From the NCBI RefSeq assembly GCF_002086285.1, contig NZ_MVHU01000001.1, positions 1 through 64,000 on the forward strand: a stretch of DNA of 64,000 bases. The letters are read 5' to 3'. Positions 9,701-19,500 of the stretch are shown here, one piece after another. Position 1 is the first letter of the stretch. Each line of letters begins with the position of its first letter. The notes below the pieces were generated by a model. The model searched no databases and had not been told where the DNA came from. It worked only from the letters and a program-made list of their open reading frames with translations. Source of the stretch: Mycolicibacter kumamotonensis. GTDB taxonomy: Bacteria; Actinomycetota; Actinomycetes; Mycobacteriales; Mycobacteriaceae. The translations under genes and the position numbers were made by a program.

Positions 9701-10182
9701 GCGCGGATCCGGGGATCATCGACCGGCTTGGCCTGGTCGATTGCCTGTCCAACACCGCTAGTCAGGAACCACCGTCTGTAGTCGGTGAGGAACTGCGCCG
9801 CTTGGTTGGCTTTGTCGCGGGTTCCGCCGAACAGCAGCAGGCGGCCGAACCCGGTGACTTTCCTCAGGTCCTCAGTGGCCGCAGCGACTTCGGTGGTGAG
9901 CCGGTCGAGTTCTCGCTGGACGTCCGGATGAACAGGCGGGAGGCAGGATGCCCTGGCCATGGTGTGGACGAGCGCCTGATCGTCGGCGCTTAGCGGGATG
10001 ACGTGCCAGAGGTAGCGGTTGTTGCGCTGTGCCTTCGCGGTGCGTGCTCGTAGCGCGGCGGATTGGGTGGCGGCCGTGCTAGCAATCTCATGGCGTGCGA
10101 CTGCCACAGCCTTGGCCGCGTCTACCCAGCCTCGTACTTCATCACCAATCGCCGCTGTTGACGGCTGTGCGTCGCTGCTCAT
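6703..10182 (-). CDS. Large SNF2-family helicase with HhH and C-terminal winged-helix-like region
   Basis: A 1159-aa ATP-dependent DNA translocase. The N-terminal 450 residues are mostly helical, with a helix-hairpin-helix-like stretch around residues 255-292 (ILEHFDGIGETSATRIRAAA). The SNF2 core follows: Walker A DEMGLGKT (471-478), DEAH box (567-570), LLTGTPLENR (596-605) and motif VI ARAHRMGQ (800-807). After about residue 890 comes a long Pro/Ser/Thr-rich linker. A terminal segment (about 1010-1090, GPLTGWRLHQVYRK to PRTFRLRNQ) resembles a winged helix. The family remodels or translocates on duplex DNA. It lies head-to-head with the methyltransferase/ATPase operon, with 126 bp between them, so it is probably part of the same defence system or a regulator of it. 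The product is cytoplasmic. Confidence 0.85.
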   Translation of the reverse strand: MSSDAQPSTAAIGDEVRGWVDAAKAVAVARHEIASTAATQSAALRARTAKAQRNNRYLWHVIPLSADDQALVHTMARASCLPPVHPDVQRELDRLTTEVAAATEDLRKVTGFGRLLLFGGTRDKANQAAQFLTDYRRWFLTSGVGQAIDQAKPVDDPRIRALTVRDVLADWVGFKQQLPDHGQTAELVDSTTFAILPNATAVIRRAATEESKLRKAAVDAGNAVRAKETDRMLADMSVERLREATRDKIRIGALTDNGITTVLAVLANEGILEHFDGIGETSATRIRAAARTLRQNTYDEMPMRIDIKNRTPEHTDFLRHLRGWDAARRATASSPDMAIVEELAPVAAVIDNTVTHAIVIPTALSTVADFRDAVQIVARAARAIADAQDAATTGDPWEDFLTRPADYFALLAELGFITEDDEKTHGDLPTEIIEAVRNFELKGDYLTASLRGYQSFAARFALVQRKVIIGDEMGLGKTVEAIATLAHLRAKGDNNFLVVCPAAVVTNWVREVSAKSKLPAHRLHGPDRQWAAKNWQRNGGVGVTTFDTLRWLNDEVSIPALSCVVVDEAHYIKNPDALRTQRTAQLIGSCERAILLTGTPLENRLDEFRNLVGYLRPDLVLDANEFAPKKFRRQVAPAYLRRNQEDVLTELPELVEVDEWMPMSGDDATAYRSAVKQRNFMAMRQATMKQGIKSTKMQRLVEIVQEAEANGRRVVVFSHFLDILSDVARHMPGRVFGPLTGSVAASQRQVMVDDFSAANKGAVLVAQIVAGGVGLNIQAASVVVICEPQLKPTTEWQAIARAHRMGQLESVQVHRLLSDEGVDQRLREILATKKELFESFARESETAASAPEAYDVTEAELARDIIAAERERLFGQSVKTAPSTAPSEPPKTSPATEKPTVSRPATTTTESVRPTAPATRHHAVRPVPPVQNSTRSESLQDRPCPVVPERHQSPVPTSDARPQPSSSAPPALQAYPVFSEPLSPISQTPADRIIDNIVRIVGAEGPLTGWRLHQVYRKCATGRESHDEFSRLLNRAISAAERQQRIVSENPMNQSGNKPRTFRLRNQSSTVARELGPRTIDIVPPREVQQYCLTVSAGQSLSAGELVERVGRLLRNRQVMNELQKAVLAAQRIDQKSAGTRSGDAVCPSCFTIHAGECA

Positions 10183-10308
10183 GGTCCCCGTTGATCGACT
10201 TGTTTCCTGCGGGAGATTAGCGGACCTAGCGACGATTCGCGGACTACCCCGGATATTGTCGGGGAGGTCGACTAGCGTGGGTCAGCTATCTACCGGGGAG
10301 GACAAACA
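10183..10308. promoter_or_regulatory. Divergent promoter region between the two helicase genes
   Basis: This 126-bp gap must hold both promoters. On the plus strand TAGCGT (10273-10278) is a plausible -10 box. GGGGAGGA just before the GTG at 10309 is a strong ribosome-binding site that fixes that start. On the minus strand a TAATCT hexamer, about 30 bp before the ATG at 10182, is a plausible -10. No obvious operator dyad was found. Shared control of both arms is inferred from the geometry. Confidence 0.4.
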
Positions 10309-13300
10309 GTGCTGCTGGAAGAGTTGAAGCCTGGCCTGCGCATCGACGGGTTGATCCCGGCGCAGGTGATCACGGTGATCTTTGCCCAGTGGCACGGCAC
10401 CGACGCTTTGGAGCTGACCTATAAGACCAACGACGGTGCGCTCGGCCAGCAGGTGGTGTTCCGCAAGGACCAGGACAACCTCACCGTCGCCCAGACCGGA
10501 AGCCGGGCGCTCGATGCCAACGCCACCGACTTCAAGATGGTCGCCGAGGCCCAACGGATCACCCTGGCCGGATTGTTCGACCCGATGTTGGCCGTGGCCA
10601 CCAGCGACGTCAGGCCGCTCCCCCATCAGATCAGGGCCGTCTATGGCGAGCTTCTCCCCCGAACTCCACTGAGATTTCTGCTCGCCGACGACCCCGGCGC
10701 CGGTAAGACCATCATGGCCGGCCTGTACATCAAAGAGCTACTGTTGCGCGACGACGTGCGCCAATGCCTGATCGTCGCCCCCGGCGGTCTGGTGGAGCAG
10801 TGGCAGGACGAACTGTTCTTCAAGTTCGGGCTGCGCTTCGACCTGCTGACCAACCAGCTCATCGACGCCAACGTCAACCTCAACGTCTTCGAAAGCAACC
10901 CACTGCTGATCGCACGAATGGACCAGCTGTCGCGCAACGAGGAGCTCCAGGCCCAGCTCAAGGAGACCGAGTGGGACCTGATCATCGTCGACGAAGCCCA
11001 CCGCATGGGCGCCCACTACTTCGGGGGCAAGCTGGAGAAGACCAAGCGCTTCCTGCTCGGAGAGATGCTCGGCCGAATCACCCGGCACCTGTTGCTGATG
11101 ACCGCCACGCCGCACTCCGGCAAGGAAGAGGACTTCCAGCTCTTCCTCACCCTGCTGGACCGCGACCGGTTCGAAGGCAAGCAGACCAAGACCGCTAACA
11201 CTGACGGCATCATGCGCCGTATGGTCAAAGAAGACCTGCTGACCTTTGACGGGAAGAAGCTCTTTCCGGAGCGCCGCGCCGAGACCGTGCCCTACGAGCT
11301 AACCGAGCTGGAGTACTCGCTTTACGAGCAGGTCACCGCCTACGTCCGCGAGGGCATGAATCGTGCCGACCGGGTGGGCGGCAAACGCAAGAACACCGTC
11401 GGCTTCGCACTGACCGTGCTGCAGCGTCGCCTGGCATCTAGCCCCGAGGCCATCTACAAGAGCCTCGTGCGCCGTACCGAACGGCTCGAGCGCAAGAAGC
11501 TCGAAATTCTCAACGGCACCTACACCGACAGGGAGCCGACCGTCGACGTCGAAGGACTCGATGCCGATGACTACAGCTCCGAGCAGATCGAGGAGCTCGA
11601 AGAGGAGCTGCTCGACGCCGCCACCGCCGCGCAGACAGTCGAGGAACTTGATGCCGAACTGCTCGAACTGGCCGAGCTGACGACGGTCGCCAAGCAGGTT
11701 CGCGATTCCGGCACCGACCGCAAGTGGACCGAGTTGAGCCGCATCCTCCAGGACGAGGCGCTGACCGTCGATGCGAATGGCTGGCCGCGCAAGCTGATCA
11801 TCTTCACTGAGCACCGCGACACCCTCGACTACCTGGCCGGTCGCATCCGGACGCTAATCGGCAAGCCCAACGCCGTGCAGGCGATCCACGGCGGAGTGCG
11901 CCGCAGAGAGCGGCGCATGATCACCGAGGAGTTCACCAAGAACAGGGACTGCCAGATCCTGCTGGCCACGGATGCCGCCGGCGAAGGCCTGAACCTGCAA
12001 GCTGCCCACCTCATGGTCAACTACGACCTGCCGTGGAACCCTAACCGGATCGAGCAGCGCTTCGGTCGTATCCACCGCATCGGCCAGGAAGAGGTCTGCC
12101 GCCTATGGAACATCGTCGCCAGCAATACCCGCGAAGGTGACGTCTTTGTCCGGCTGCTTGCCAAGATTGAGGAACAGCGGAAAGCCTATGGCGGCAAGGT
12201 CTTCGACGTCCTCGGTGAGGCATTCTCAGAGACTCCTCTGCGAGAACTGCTTCTGGACGCGATCCGGTATGGCGAACTTCCCGAAGTCCGCGCCAAGATG
12301 CACGAAGTCATCGACCACAAGGTGTCCGACGGGCTCAAGGAGTTGCTAGACGAACGCGCGCTGGCGTCGGACCATCTCGCCGATGCCGACCTCGCCAAGC
12401 TTCGCGCCGCTATGGACGAGGCCCGCGCACGCCGACTCCAGCCGCACTACATCGAGCTGGCATTCAAGGCGGCGTTCACCCGACTCGGTGGTCGCATCGC
12501 CAAACGCGAGCGAGGTCGCTACGAAATCGCCAACGTGCCAGCACAAATCAGAGCCAGCAAGTACCAGCCGATCGCGACAAAGTATGACCGCGTCACCTTC
12601 GACCTTGAACATGTGCACTCCGAAGAGCTGGCACGCGCCGACCTGCTCGCACCGGGGCACCCGCTGCACGACGCAGTGATGGACGAAGCGATACGACACT
12701 TTGGCGGCAGCCTAAACAGCGGCACCGTGCTGGTGTCAGCGACGCTGGAGGAACCTCACCTGCTCGTCGGTGTTGTCGAAGAGGTCGCCGATGCCACCGG
12801 TGCTGCGGTGTCCCGACGTTTCGGCTACGCCTATGTCGACAGCCTCGGCACCGTAACGCCTGCAGGGCCGGCACCCTATCTCGATTGCGTCGCCGCACCC
12901 GACACGCCAGCCGTCGCCGCAGCACGCCAACTCCCCTGGCTGGCCGACGCCGAAGACCGCGCCAACAGCTGGATTATCACGACCCAACTCCCCGAGTATC
13001 TGGCCGAGGTTCAACCGCGTCGTTCCGCAGAGCTCGCCAAATGCCGCGATCTGGTAGTGAAACGCCTTGAAGGAGAACGTGACCGAATGCTTCTAGATGC
13101 CGCGGTGGCTGCCGAGAAGGAGCAGGCCGGCGAAAAGCCGAAAGAGTCCGCCGAAAGCCTCAACCGCAAGGCGGTCGAGCTCGACGCTCGCCTACGCAAT
13201 CGTCTTGACCTGCTCGACAAGCAGGCACTGATGTCGACCAAGCCCCCGCGTATCGTCACCGCAGCACTCATATTGCCCGTAGCGATGGTTGACGGTGAAC

Positions 13301-13719
13301 TTCCCGCGTCGGCGCCGATTCATGCCAAGGAGACCAAAGAGGTCGAACGCCGCGGCGTCGACCTGGTGATGGCGACGGAACGGACGCTGGGCCGGAAGCC
13401 AGTCGAACAGTCCTTCAACAACAAAGGATTCGACATCGTGTCCACAGACGCAAGCGGCGACACCTACCGCATCGAGGTCAAAGCTCGGCTGGATGGCGCC
13501 ACAGACTTCTTCGTCACGCATAACGAAGTCATGGTTGGCAAGAACGCGGCACCGCGCTACCGGCTGGCTTTGGTCAAGGTCGATCCGCGAGGGACGGCCC
13601 ACGACGAAGTTCGCTACCTCGATAACCCATTCTCCTCAACGGATCTCGGCGACTTCGACGCCACTGGCGTCCGTGGCGACTGGACGAAGATGTGGAACAA
13701 GGGAGTGAATCCATTCTGA
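10309..13719 (+). CDS. DISARM-like SF2/SNF2 helicase with C-terminal DUF3883-like domain
   Basis: A 1136-aa DNA helicase. Motifs: QIRAVY region, Walker A DDPGAGKT (127-134), DEAH (228-231), LMTATPHSGKEEDF, and motif VI RFGRIHRIGQ (about 584-593). A Glu-rich helical insert lies between the two RecA lobes (about 405-470, EELEEELLDAATAAQ). The last 110 residues (GFDIVSTDASGDTYRIEVKA, then HNEVMVGKNAAPRYRLALVKV) match the DUF3883 nuclease-like fold often fused to defence helicases. The overall design is that of DrmD-type helicases of class 1 DISARM and of the helicases found with DUF1156/DUF499 genes. The start is a GTG with a strong Shine-Dalgarno. The stop overlaps the methyltransferase start by one base (TGATG), indicating coupled translation. 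Confidence 0.85.
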   Translation: MLLEELKPGLRIDGLIPAQVITVIFAQWHGTDALELTYKTNDGALGQQVVFRKDQDNLTVAQTGSRALDANATDFKMVAEAQRITLAGLFDPMLAVATSDVRPLPHQIRAVYGELLPRTPLRFLLADDPGAGKTIMAGLYIKELLLRDDVRQCLIVAPGGLVEQWQDELFFKFGLRFDLLTNQLIDANVNLNVFESNPLLIARMDQLSRNEELQAQLKETEWDLIIVDEAHRMGAHYFGGKLEKTKRFLLGEMLGRITRHLLLMTATPHSGKEEDFQLFLTLLDRDRFEGKQTKTANTDGIMRRMVKEDLLTFDGKKLFPERRAETVPYELTELEYSLYEQVTAYVREGMNRADRVGGKRKNTVGFALTVLQRRLASSPEAIYKSLVRRTERLERKKLEILNGTYTDREPTVDVEGLDADDYSSEQIEELEEELLDAATAAQTVEELDAELLELAELTTVAKQVRDSGTDRKWTELSRILQDEALTVDANGWPRKLIIFTEHRDTLDYLAGRIRTLIGKPNAVQAIHGGVRRRERRMITEEFTKNRDCQILLATDAAGEGLNLQAAHLMVNYDLPWNPNRIEQRFGRIHRIGQEEVCRLWNIVASNTREGDVFVRLLAKIEEQRKAYGGKVFDVLGEAFSETPLRELLLDAIRYGELPEVRAKMHEVIDHKVSDGLKELLDERALASDHLADADLAKLRAAMDEARARRLQPHYIELAFKAAFTRLGGRIAKRERGRYEIANVPAQIRASKYQPIATKYDRVTFDLEHVHSEELARADLLAPGHPLHDAVMDEAIRHFGGSLNSGTVLVSATLEEPHLLVGVVEEVADATGAAVSRRFGYAYVDSLGTVTPAGPAPYLDCVAAPDTPAVAAARQLPWLADAEDRANSWIITTQLPEYLAEVQPRRSAELAKCRDLVVKRLEGERDRMLLDAAVAAEKEQAGEKPKESAESLNRKAVELDARLRNRLDLLDKQALMSTKPPRIVTAALILPVAMVDGELPASAPIHAKETKEVERRGVDLVMATERTLGRKPVEQSFNNKGFDIVSTDASGDTYRIEVKARLDGATDFFVTHNEVMVGKNAAPRYRLALVKVDPRGTAHDEVRYLDNPFSSTDLGDFDATGVRGDWTKMWNKGVNPF

Positions 13720-16511
13720 TGACTGACGGCGACGTGGCGGCCCAGCCGGTCCGCAAACGGAAACTGATCGAGGTGTCGCTGCCGCTGGAAGCGATCAACC
13801 GGGAGGCGGCGTACGAGAAGGTTCCAGCAATCCGCCCGCATCCACGCACTTTGCATTTGTGGTGGGCGCGGCGACCGCACGTGGCGGCAAGGGCCGTGCT
13901 GTTTGCTCAGCTTGTTGATGACCCGAGCGCCCGGCCGGATGAATTCCCAACTGACGAACTCCAACGCAAGGAGCGCGACCGTCTGCATGACCTGATCCAG
14001 CGGCTCGCCGTTTGGACCAACTCGTGGGATGAGTCGCTCTTCGCTGAGGCCCACGCTGAGATTCTCAAGTCGACTGGCGGCACCCCACCCACCATCCTTG
14101 ACCCATTTGCTGGCGGCGGGACTATTCCGCTTGAGGCGCAACGTCTCGGCCTAGACGCGCTAGCGAGCGACCTCAACCCTGTGGCAGTGCTGATTAATAA
14201 GGCATTGATCGAGATCCCTCCAAGATTTAAGAACCAACCGCCGGTATTCCCAGGTCTAGCTGATTCACAGATTCGGGACTGGCGAGGAGCCGAAGGTTTG
14301 GCGGCCGATGTGCGCGCATACGGAAAGTGGATGCACGACGAGGCGGAAAAGAGAATCGGGCATTTGTACCCGAAGGCGGTCCTTTCCGATCGGTCCGAGG
14401 CCACAGTGATCGCGTGGATATGGGCGAGGACCGTCACCTGCCCCAACCCAGCGTGCGGAGTGGAGATGCCTCTGGTTGGAAACTTTTGGCTGAGTAGGCG
14501 AAAGGGCAAAGAGGCATTTCTTGTGCCCACGGTTGTCCGCGATCCAAGCAGCCCGGCCGGTGTTCGTATCGACTTCAGTGTCGGACAGGCACCGGACCAT
14601 CCACCAAGCCGAGTAGCAGAAGGGACCGTTGGTCGAAGTGGAGCCGTATGCCTTGCGTGTGCGGCAGCCGTACCTCTAGCTTACATTCGTGACCGTGGCC
14701 GAGCCAATGAATTTGGGGTGCGGTTAATCGCTGTCGTCGCGGAAGGCAGCCGTCAGCGCGTCTATCTACCGTCTTCAGCTATGCACGAGAGCGCAGCCGA
14801 GGTCCCTACGCCTGAGGAATCGGTGAGCGGCTCGCTGGGTTACTACCCGCGTGATCTAAAGGCACCTACTTATGGCCTCACCGAGTTCACAGACCTCTTC
14901 ACAAATCGCCAGCTCGTGGCCCTCACTACCTTCAGCGACCTGGTTGCCGAAGCGCGCGAGCTCGTCGAAGCCGACGGTGGGACGCGTGATTACGCCGATG
15001 CCGTCGCGACTTACCTCGGACTTGCCGTGAGCCGCACCGCCGATCGTTCGTCGACAATCGCAAGCTGGGATTCGTCGCTGGGCAAGGTACGCAACACATT
15101 CGGTCGGCAGGCGATCCCTATGACGTGGGACTTCGCGGAAGTCAACCTTTTCTCGTCGTCAACCGGTAATTTCCTCAGCCAGTTCGATTGGGTCGCTGAT
15201 GCTTTCGAGAGGGGGCCGACTCAGGCTCGTGGAATTGCTGCGCAGGTCGACGCGACGAGCGGCCAGTACGAGGGGGTCGTGATTTCTACGGATCCGCCGT
15301 ATTACGACAACATCGGCTACTCCGATCTATCCGACTTTTTCTACATCTGGCTTCGTCGCTCACTTCGCGCCGTCCACCCGCAGCTGCTCTCGACCATGCT
15401 GGTTCCCAAGGCAGAGGAACTAGTCGCCAACCCATACCGCCACGACGGCAATCAGGGTGCGCGCGAGTTCTTCGAGGAAGGGTTCCGCCGCGTGTTTGCC
15501 CGAGCACGCGCCAGCGCGTCGCCTGACTACCCGATCACTGTCTACTACGCCTTCAAGCAGAGTGAAACGACGTCGGGCGGAGAGTCCTCGACTGGGTGGG
15601 AAACCCTTCTTGAGGGAATGATCCACTCAGGTTGGGAAATTACTTCGACGTGGCCACTCCGGAGCGAGCAGGGCTACCGGATGATTGCGAGCGGCTCCAA
15701 TGCACTCGCTTCATCGATTGTACTTTCGCTTCGTCCGCGGCCAGAAGGATCTCCGACAACTGATCGTCGTGGGCTAATTGCGGCGCTCGAGTCCGAGCTA
15801 CCTGACGCGCTGCGGAAGCTACAACAAGGTCCGATCGCACCGGTGGACCTACCCCAAGCAGCCATCGGACCGGGGATGGCGGTTTTCAGTCGCTACAGTG
15901 CGGTCCTGGAACCGAATGGTTCAAGGATGACTGTTCGATCGGCGCTGTCCCGGATCAACGAGATCCTCGATCAAGTGCTCAACGAACAAGAAGGCGATTT
16001 CGACCCAACGACACGATTCGCGATCGCCTGGTATCGCCAACATGGCTACGGCGCTGGGTTATTTGGAGATGCGAACAATCTGGCCAACGCCCGAAACACA
16101 GCTGTTGATGCGATGGACCGCGGCGGCATTCTGACCAGTCGCGCCGGCCGCGTCCAACTCATCAAGCCCTCGGATCTGACTGTGGATTACGACATCCTCG
16201 CCGACCTACACACCAGCAACTGGGAAGTATTGCACCACCTGATCAACACAACCGAAGGAGAAGGCATCGCTGCGGCCGGCGAGTTCATGCGCGTCGCACT
16301 GACACGCCCTGATGGTGCGGTCGACGCCGACCTCATCAAAGAGCTCGCGCACCTCTTGTTCCGCATCTCGGAGAGCAACGGCTGGACCAAGGACGCCATC
16401 AGTTTCAACAACTTGGTCACTAGCTGGCCGGAGATTCTCGATGCCGCGCGAGCTGAGTCGCCCGTGAGAAATCCGCAAAGCGCCTTCGACTTCGACGAAG
16501 AGAGTGACTGA
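13719..16511 (+). CDS. DUF1156 DNA methyltransferase
   Basis: A 930-aa protein beginning with the DUF1156 signature: RKLIEVSLPLEAINREAAYE, then HPRTLHLWWARRP. The SAM-binding motif I is DPFAGGGTI (residues 128-136). The amino-methyltransferase motif IV DPPYYDNIGYSDLSDFFY starts near 525, so it most likely makes N6-methyladenine or N4-methylcytosine. Two Cys pairs (CPNPACG and CLACA) look like zinc ligands. Such enzymes in defence clusters mark self DNA while partner helicases/ATPases act on unmodified DNA; that role is inferred here. I chose the ATG overlapping the helicase stop. The gene ends 1 nt before the DUF499 ATG, or overlaps it if the upstream GTG at 16504 is used. Confidence 0.88.
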   Translation: MTDGDVAAQPVRKRKLIEVSLPLEAINREAAYEKVPAIRPHPRTLHLWWARRPHVAARAVLFAQLVDDPSARPDEFPTDELQRKERDRLHDLIQRLAVWTNSWDESLFAEAHAEILKSTGGTPPTILDPFAGGGTIPLEAQRLGLDALASDLNPVAVLINKALIEIPPRFKNQPPVFPGLADSQIRDWRGAEGLAADVRAYGKWMHDEAEKRIGHLYPKAVLSDRSEATVIAWIWARTVTCPNPACGVEMPLVGNFWLSRRKGKEAFLVPTVVRDPSSPAGVRIDFSVGQAPDHPPSRVAEGTVGRSGAVCLACAAAVPLAYIRDRGRANEFGVRLIAVVAEGSRQRVYLPSSAMHESAAEVPTPEESVSGSLGYYPRDLKAPTYGLTEFTDLFTNRQLVALTTFSDLVAEARELVEADGGTRDYADAVATYLGLAVSRTADRSSTIASWDSSLGKVRNTFGRQAIPMTWDFAEVNLFSSSTGNFLSQFDWVADAFERGPTQARGIAAQVDATSGQYEGVVISTDPPYYDNIGYSDLSDFFYIWLRRSLRAVHPQLLSTMLVPKAEELVANPYRHDGNQGAREFFEEGFRRVFARARASASPDYPITVYYAFKQSETTSGGESSTGWETLLEGMIHSGWEITSTWPLRSEQGYRMIASGSNALASSIVLSLRPRPEGSPTTDRRGLIAALESELPDALRKLQQGPIAPVDLPQAAIGPGMAVFSRYSAVLEPNGSRMTVRSALSRINEILDQVLNEQEGDFDPTTRFAIAWYRQHGYGAGLFGDANNLANARNTAVDAMDRGGILTSRAGRVQLIKPSDLTVDYDILADLHTSNWEVLHHLINTTEGEGIAAAGEFMRVALTRPDGAVDADLIKELAHLLFRISESNGWTKDAISFNNLVTSWPEILDAARAESPVRNPQSAFDFDEESD

Positions 16512-16512
16512 C

Positions 16513-19500
16513 ATGGCCCTGAGCAATCGCGACCGAATCGACCGAATGTTTCAGGCAATGGCCCCCCCGCTCGACGACTTCATTGCGTCCGTGATCGGCC
16601 AGGGTGATCCGGCACTGGGAGCGGCATGGACGAAGCTCGTTCAATTAAAAGACGGGAAGAAGGGCACGCCGTCAGATAAGACGTATAACCCGCTCGACCC
16701 GCAGGTTCAGTTCCGCATTCTCACCGAATCAAACATCACCCACGGGTTCAAGACGAGTTGGTACCCGTTCGATGAGACGCTCGGCAAAGCGGGGAAGTCG
16801 TACGCGATCGAACTGCGGGAGGCCCGGAACACGTGGGCGCACAACGGCACCTTCACAGATGACGACGCCTATCGCGCACTCGACACTGGTGAACGGCTCC
16901 TGAAACTCATTGGCGCCGCCAAGGAAGCCGACGAGGTCCGCACGATACGCCTCAACCTACGTCGTGTCACCGCCGACAAAGACGACAAGAAGACACTCAA
17001 ATCCGCCGTCGACAACCCCGAGGCGGCCGGTCTCAAGCCCTGGCGCGAAGTACTACCGCCCCACCATGACGTCGCCACCGGAAACTTTGCCGCGTCCGAA
17101 TTCGCCGCCGACCTCTATAAGGTCGCCTTCGGCGGCGAACAAGATTCCGGATACGCCGATGCCGTCGAGTTCTTCCGCCGAACTTACCTCACCGAAGGAC
17201 TGACCGACCTTGTCGGCCGGGCGGTGCGCCGACTGTCCGGTGACGACAACGCGCCCCCCGTAATCAACCTGCAGACCAACTTCGGTGGTGGCAAGACCCA
17301 TTCGATGCTCGCACTGTGGCACATCGCAGCCGGACTGCCCGTCGGACAGTTCCCCCAGGAAACACAAGAGCTGCTCACCAAGAACGGATATAGCGGCGCC
17401 AATGTTAACCGGGTTGCCATTGTCGGCAACCACTTCAGCCCGTCCGGGACGACGAAGGACGACGGCACCCACGTCAACACCATCTGGGGCGAACTCGCGT
17501 GGCAACTCGGGGGCCCCGAAGCTTATGCCCTCGTCGCCAGGGCCGATGCAGACCGCACCACACCGGGCGAAGCCCTGCACCATCTACTGGCGAAGTACTC
17601 CCCCGCCGTAATCCTGATCGACGAATGGGTGGCCTACGCCCGGTCGCTGGTCGGCCGTGACGACTTGGCCGGCGGCACCTTCGACGATCAATTCACCTTC
17701 GCTCAGTCCCTCACTGAGACTGCGAAGGGTACTCCTGGTGTGCTCCTTGTGATTTCGATCCCTGCATCGGAATCCGGGGAAGACAACGACAAGATCGTCG
17801 CCGGCAACGCCGAGGAGGTCGGCGGCGCGCATGGCCTAGAAGCATTGAAACGCTTGCAAAACGTGGTGCGCCGGGTCGCAGAGCAATGGCGGCCAGCCTC
17901 GTCAGCCGAGGCCTACCAGATCGTGCGGCAACGTCTCTTCGTGCAACCAGACGGGGCCGCACTAGCCTCGATCGGAGCTACTGCGCGGGCCTACGTCGAC
18001 ATGTACCGCAAGTACACCGACGACTTCCCTCGCGAATCCCGCGACACCGCATACGAAGACCGCATCAAACGTACCTATCCCATCCACCCAGAGCTGTTCG
18101 ACCGACTCTATGAGGAGTGGTCGTCGCTGGAGCGCTTCCAGCGCACCCGCGGCGTCCTGCGGTTGATGAGCACCGTCATTCACGCGCTGTGGACCGGTGA
18201 GGACGCTTCACCGTTGATCATGCCCGGGTCGATCCCATTGGCGACGGCGAATGTGAATGCGGAACTAACTCAGTATCTCCAGGACTCGTGGAAGGCGATC
18301 ATCGACGCTGATGTCGACGGACTCAACTCCGAGCCGGCGCGCATCGACAAAGAGAAGCCGCTTTTCGGACAACGTTCATTGACCAAACGCCTTGCCCGCA
18401 CGGTGTTCTTTGGTGCCGCACCCACCATAGGGTCCGCCCACAAGGGCCTCGAAACCCAACGGGTTTTCATCGGGACCGCCGTCCCGGGCGATGTCCCCGG
18501 GAACTTCCACTCGGCGCTGACTCAGCTCGGCGATCGGGCGACGTATTTCTATTCCGGCTCCGGCAAGTACTGGTACGACCTGCAGGCCAACATCACGCGC
18601 ACGGCGAAAGATCAGGCTGAGCGTCTCCATAAGGAGGATGTGTGGGCCGAGATCGTTCGCCGACTTCAGGTCCAAGCCCGCACGCGCGGGGATTTCGCCG
18701 GCGTCCACGTCTGCCCCGAGTCGAATGCCGATATTCCTGATACTGACGAGGCGCGATTGGTGATTCTGCACCCAAAGGTCGCGCACAAACGCGGCACCGA
18801 ATCGCCGGCCAAAGCATTTGCGCAAAAGGCCACCGAGCAGCGCGGCACCGCGAACCGCACGAACCGGAACATGCTGGTGTACTTGGCTGCTGACGAGGCG
18901 CGACTGGAAGAACTAGACAGCGCCACGCGTGACTATCTGGGATGGACTCTGGTGCTTGCGAGCGAAGCCGCGCTCGACCTCACCGACAATCAGAAGAAGC
19001 AGGCGGCCCAGCGGCAGGCGCAGGCCGACCAGACCGTCAAGTCTCGTCTGCTGCAAACATTTACGTGGGCGCTAGTGCCGTCGCAGCCGAACGCGAGCGC
19101 CCCATTCATTGTCCGTGAGACGAAGGTCGAGGGCCAGTCCGAATCACTTGCCGAACGGGCCTCTCGAAGGCTGGGTAGCGACGGTGACCTGTCGAACCGG
19201 CAGGCTGCCGTCACAGTTCGCCTCGCCATCAATAAAGTGCCGCAGATCTGGAAAGACGGCCACGTCTCGTTGGGTAACCTATGGGGCCTGTACTGCCAGT
19301 ACCCGTACATGCCGCGGCTGCAGGATCGGCGAGTGCTGGAGGAGGGCGTCCTCGACCTACCGCTCATTTGGGAGACCGACGCGTTTGCTCTTGCAACCGG
19401 GGTGGACGATGCGGGGCGATACGTCGGACTATGGATCCCAGGGGATGCCAATTCAGTACCTACACCAGCGGACTCACTCCTCTTGGTGCGTCCCGATGCC

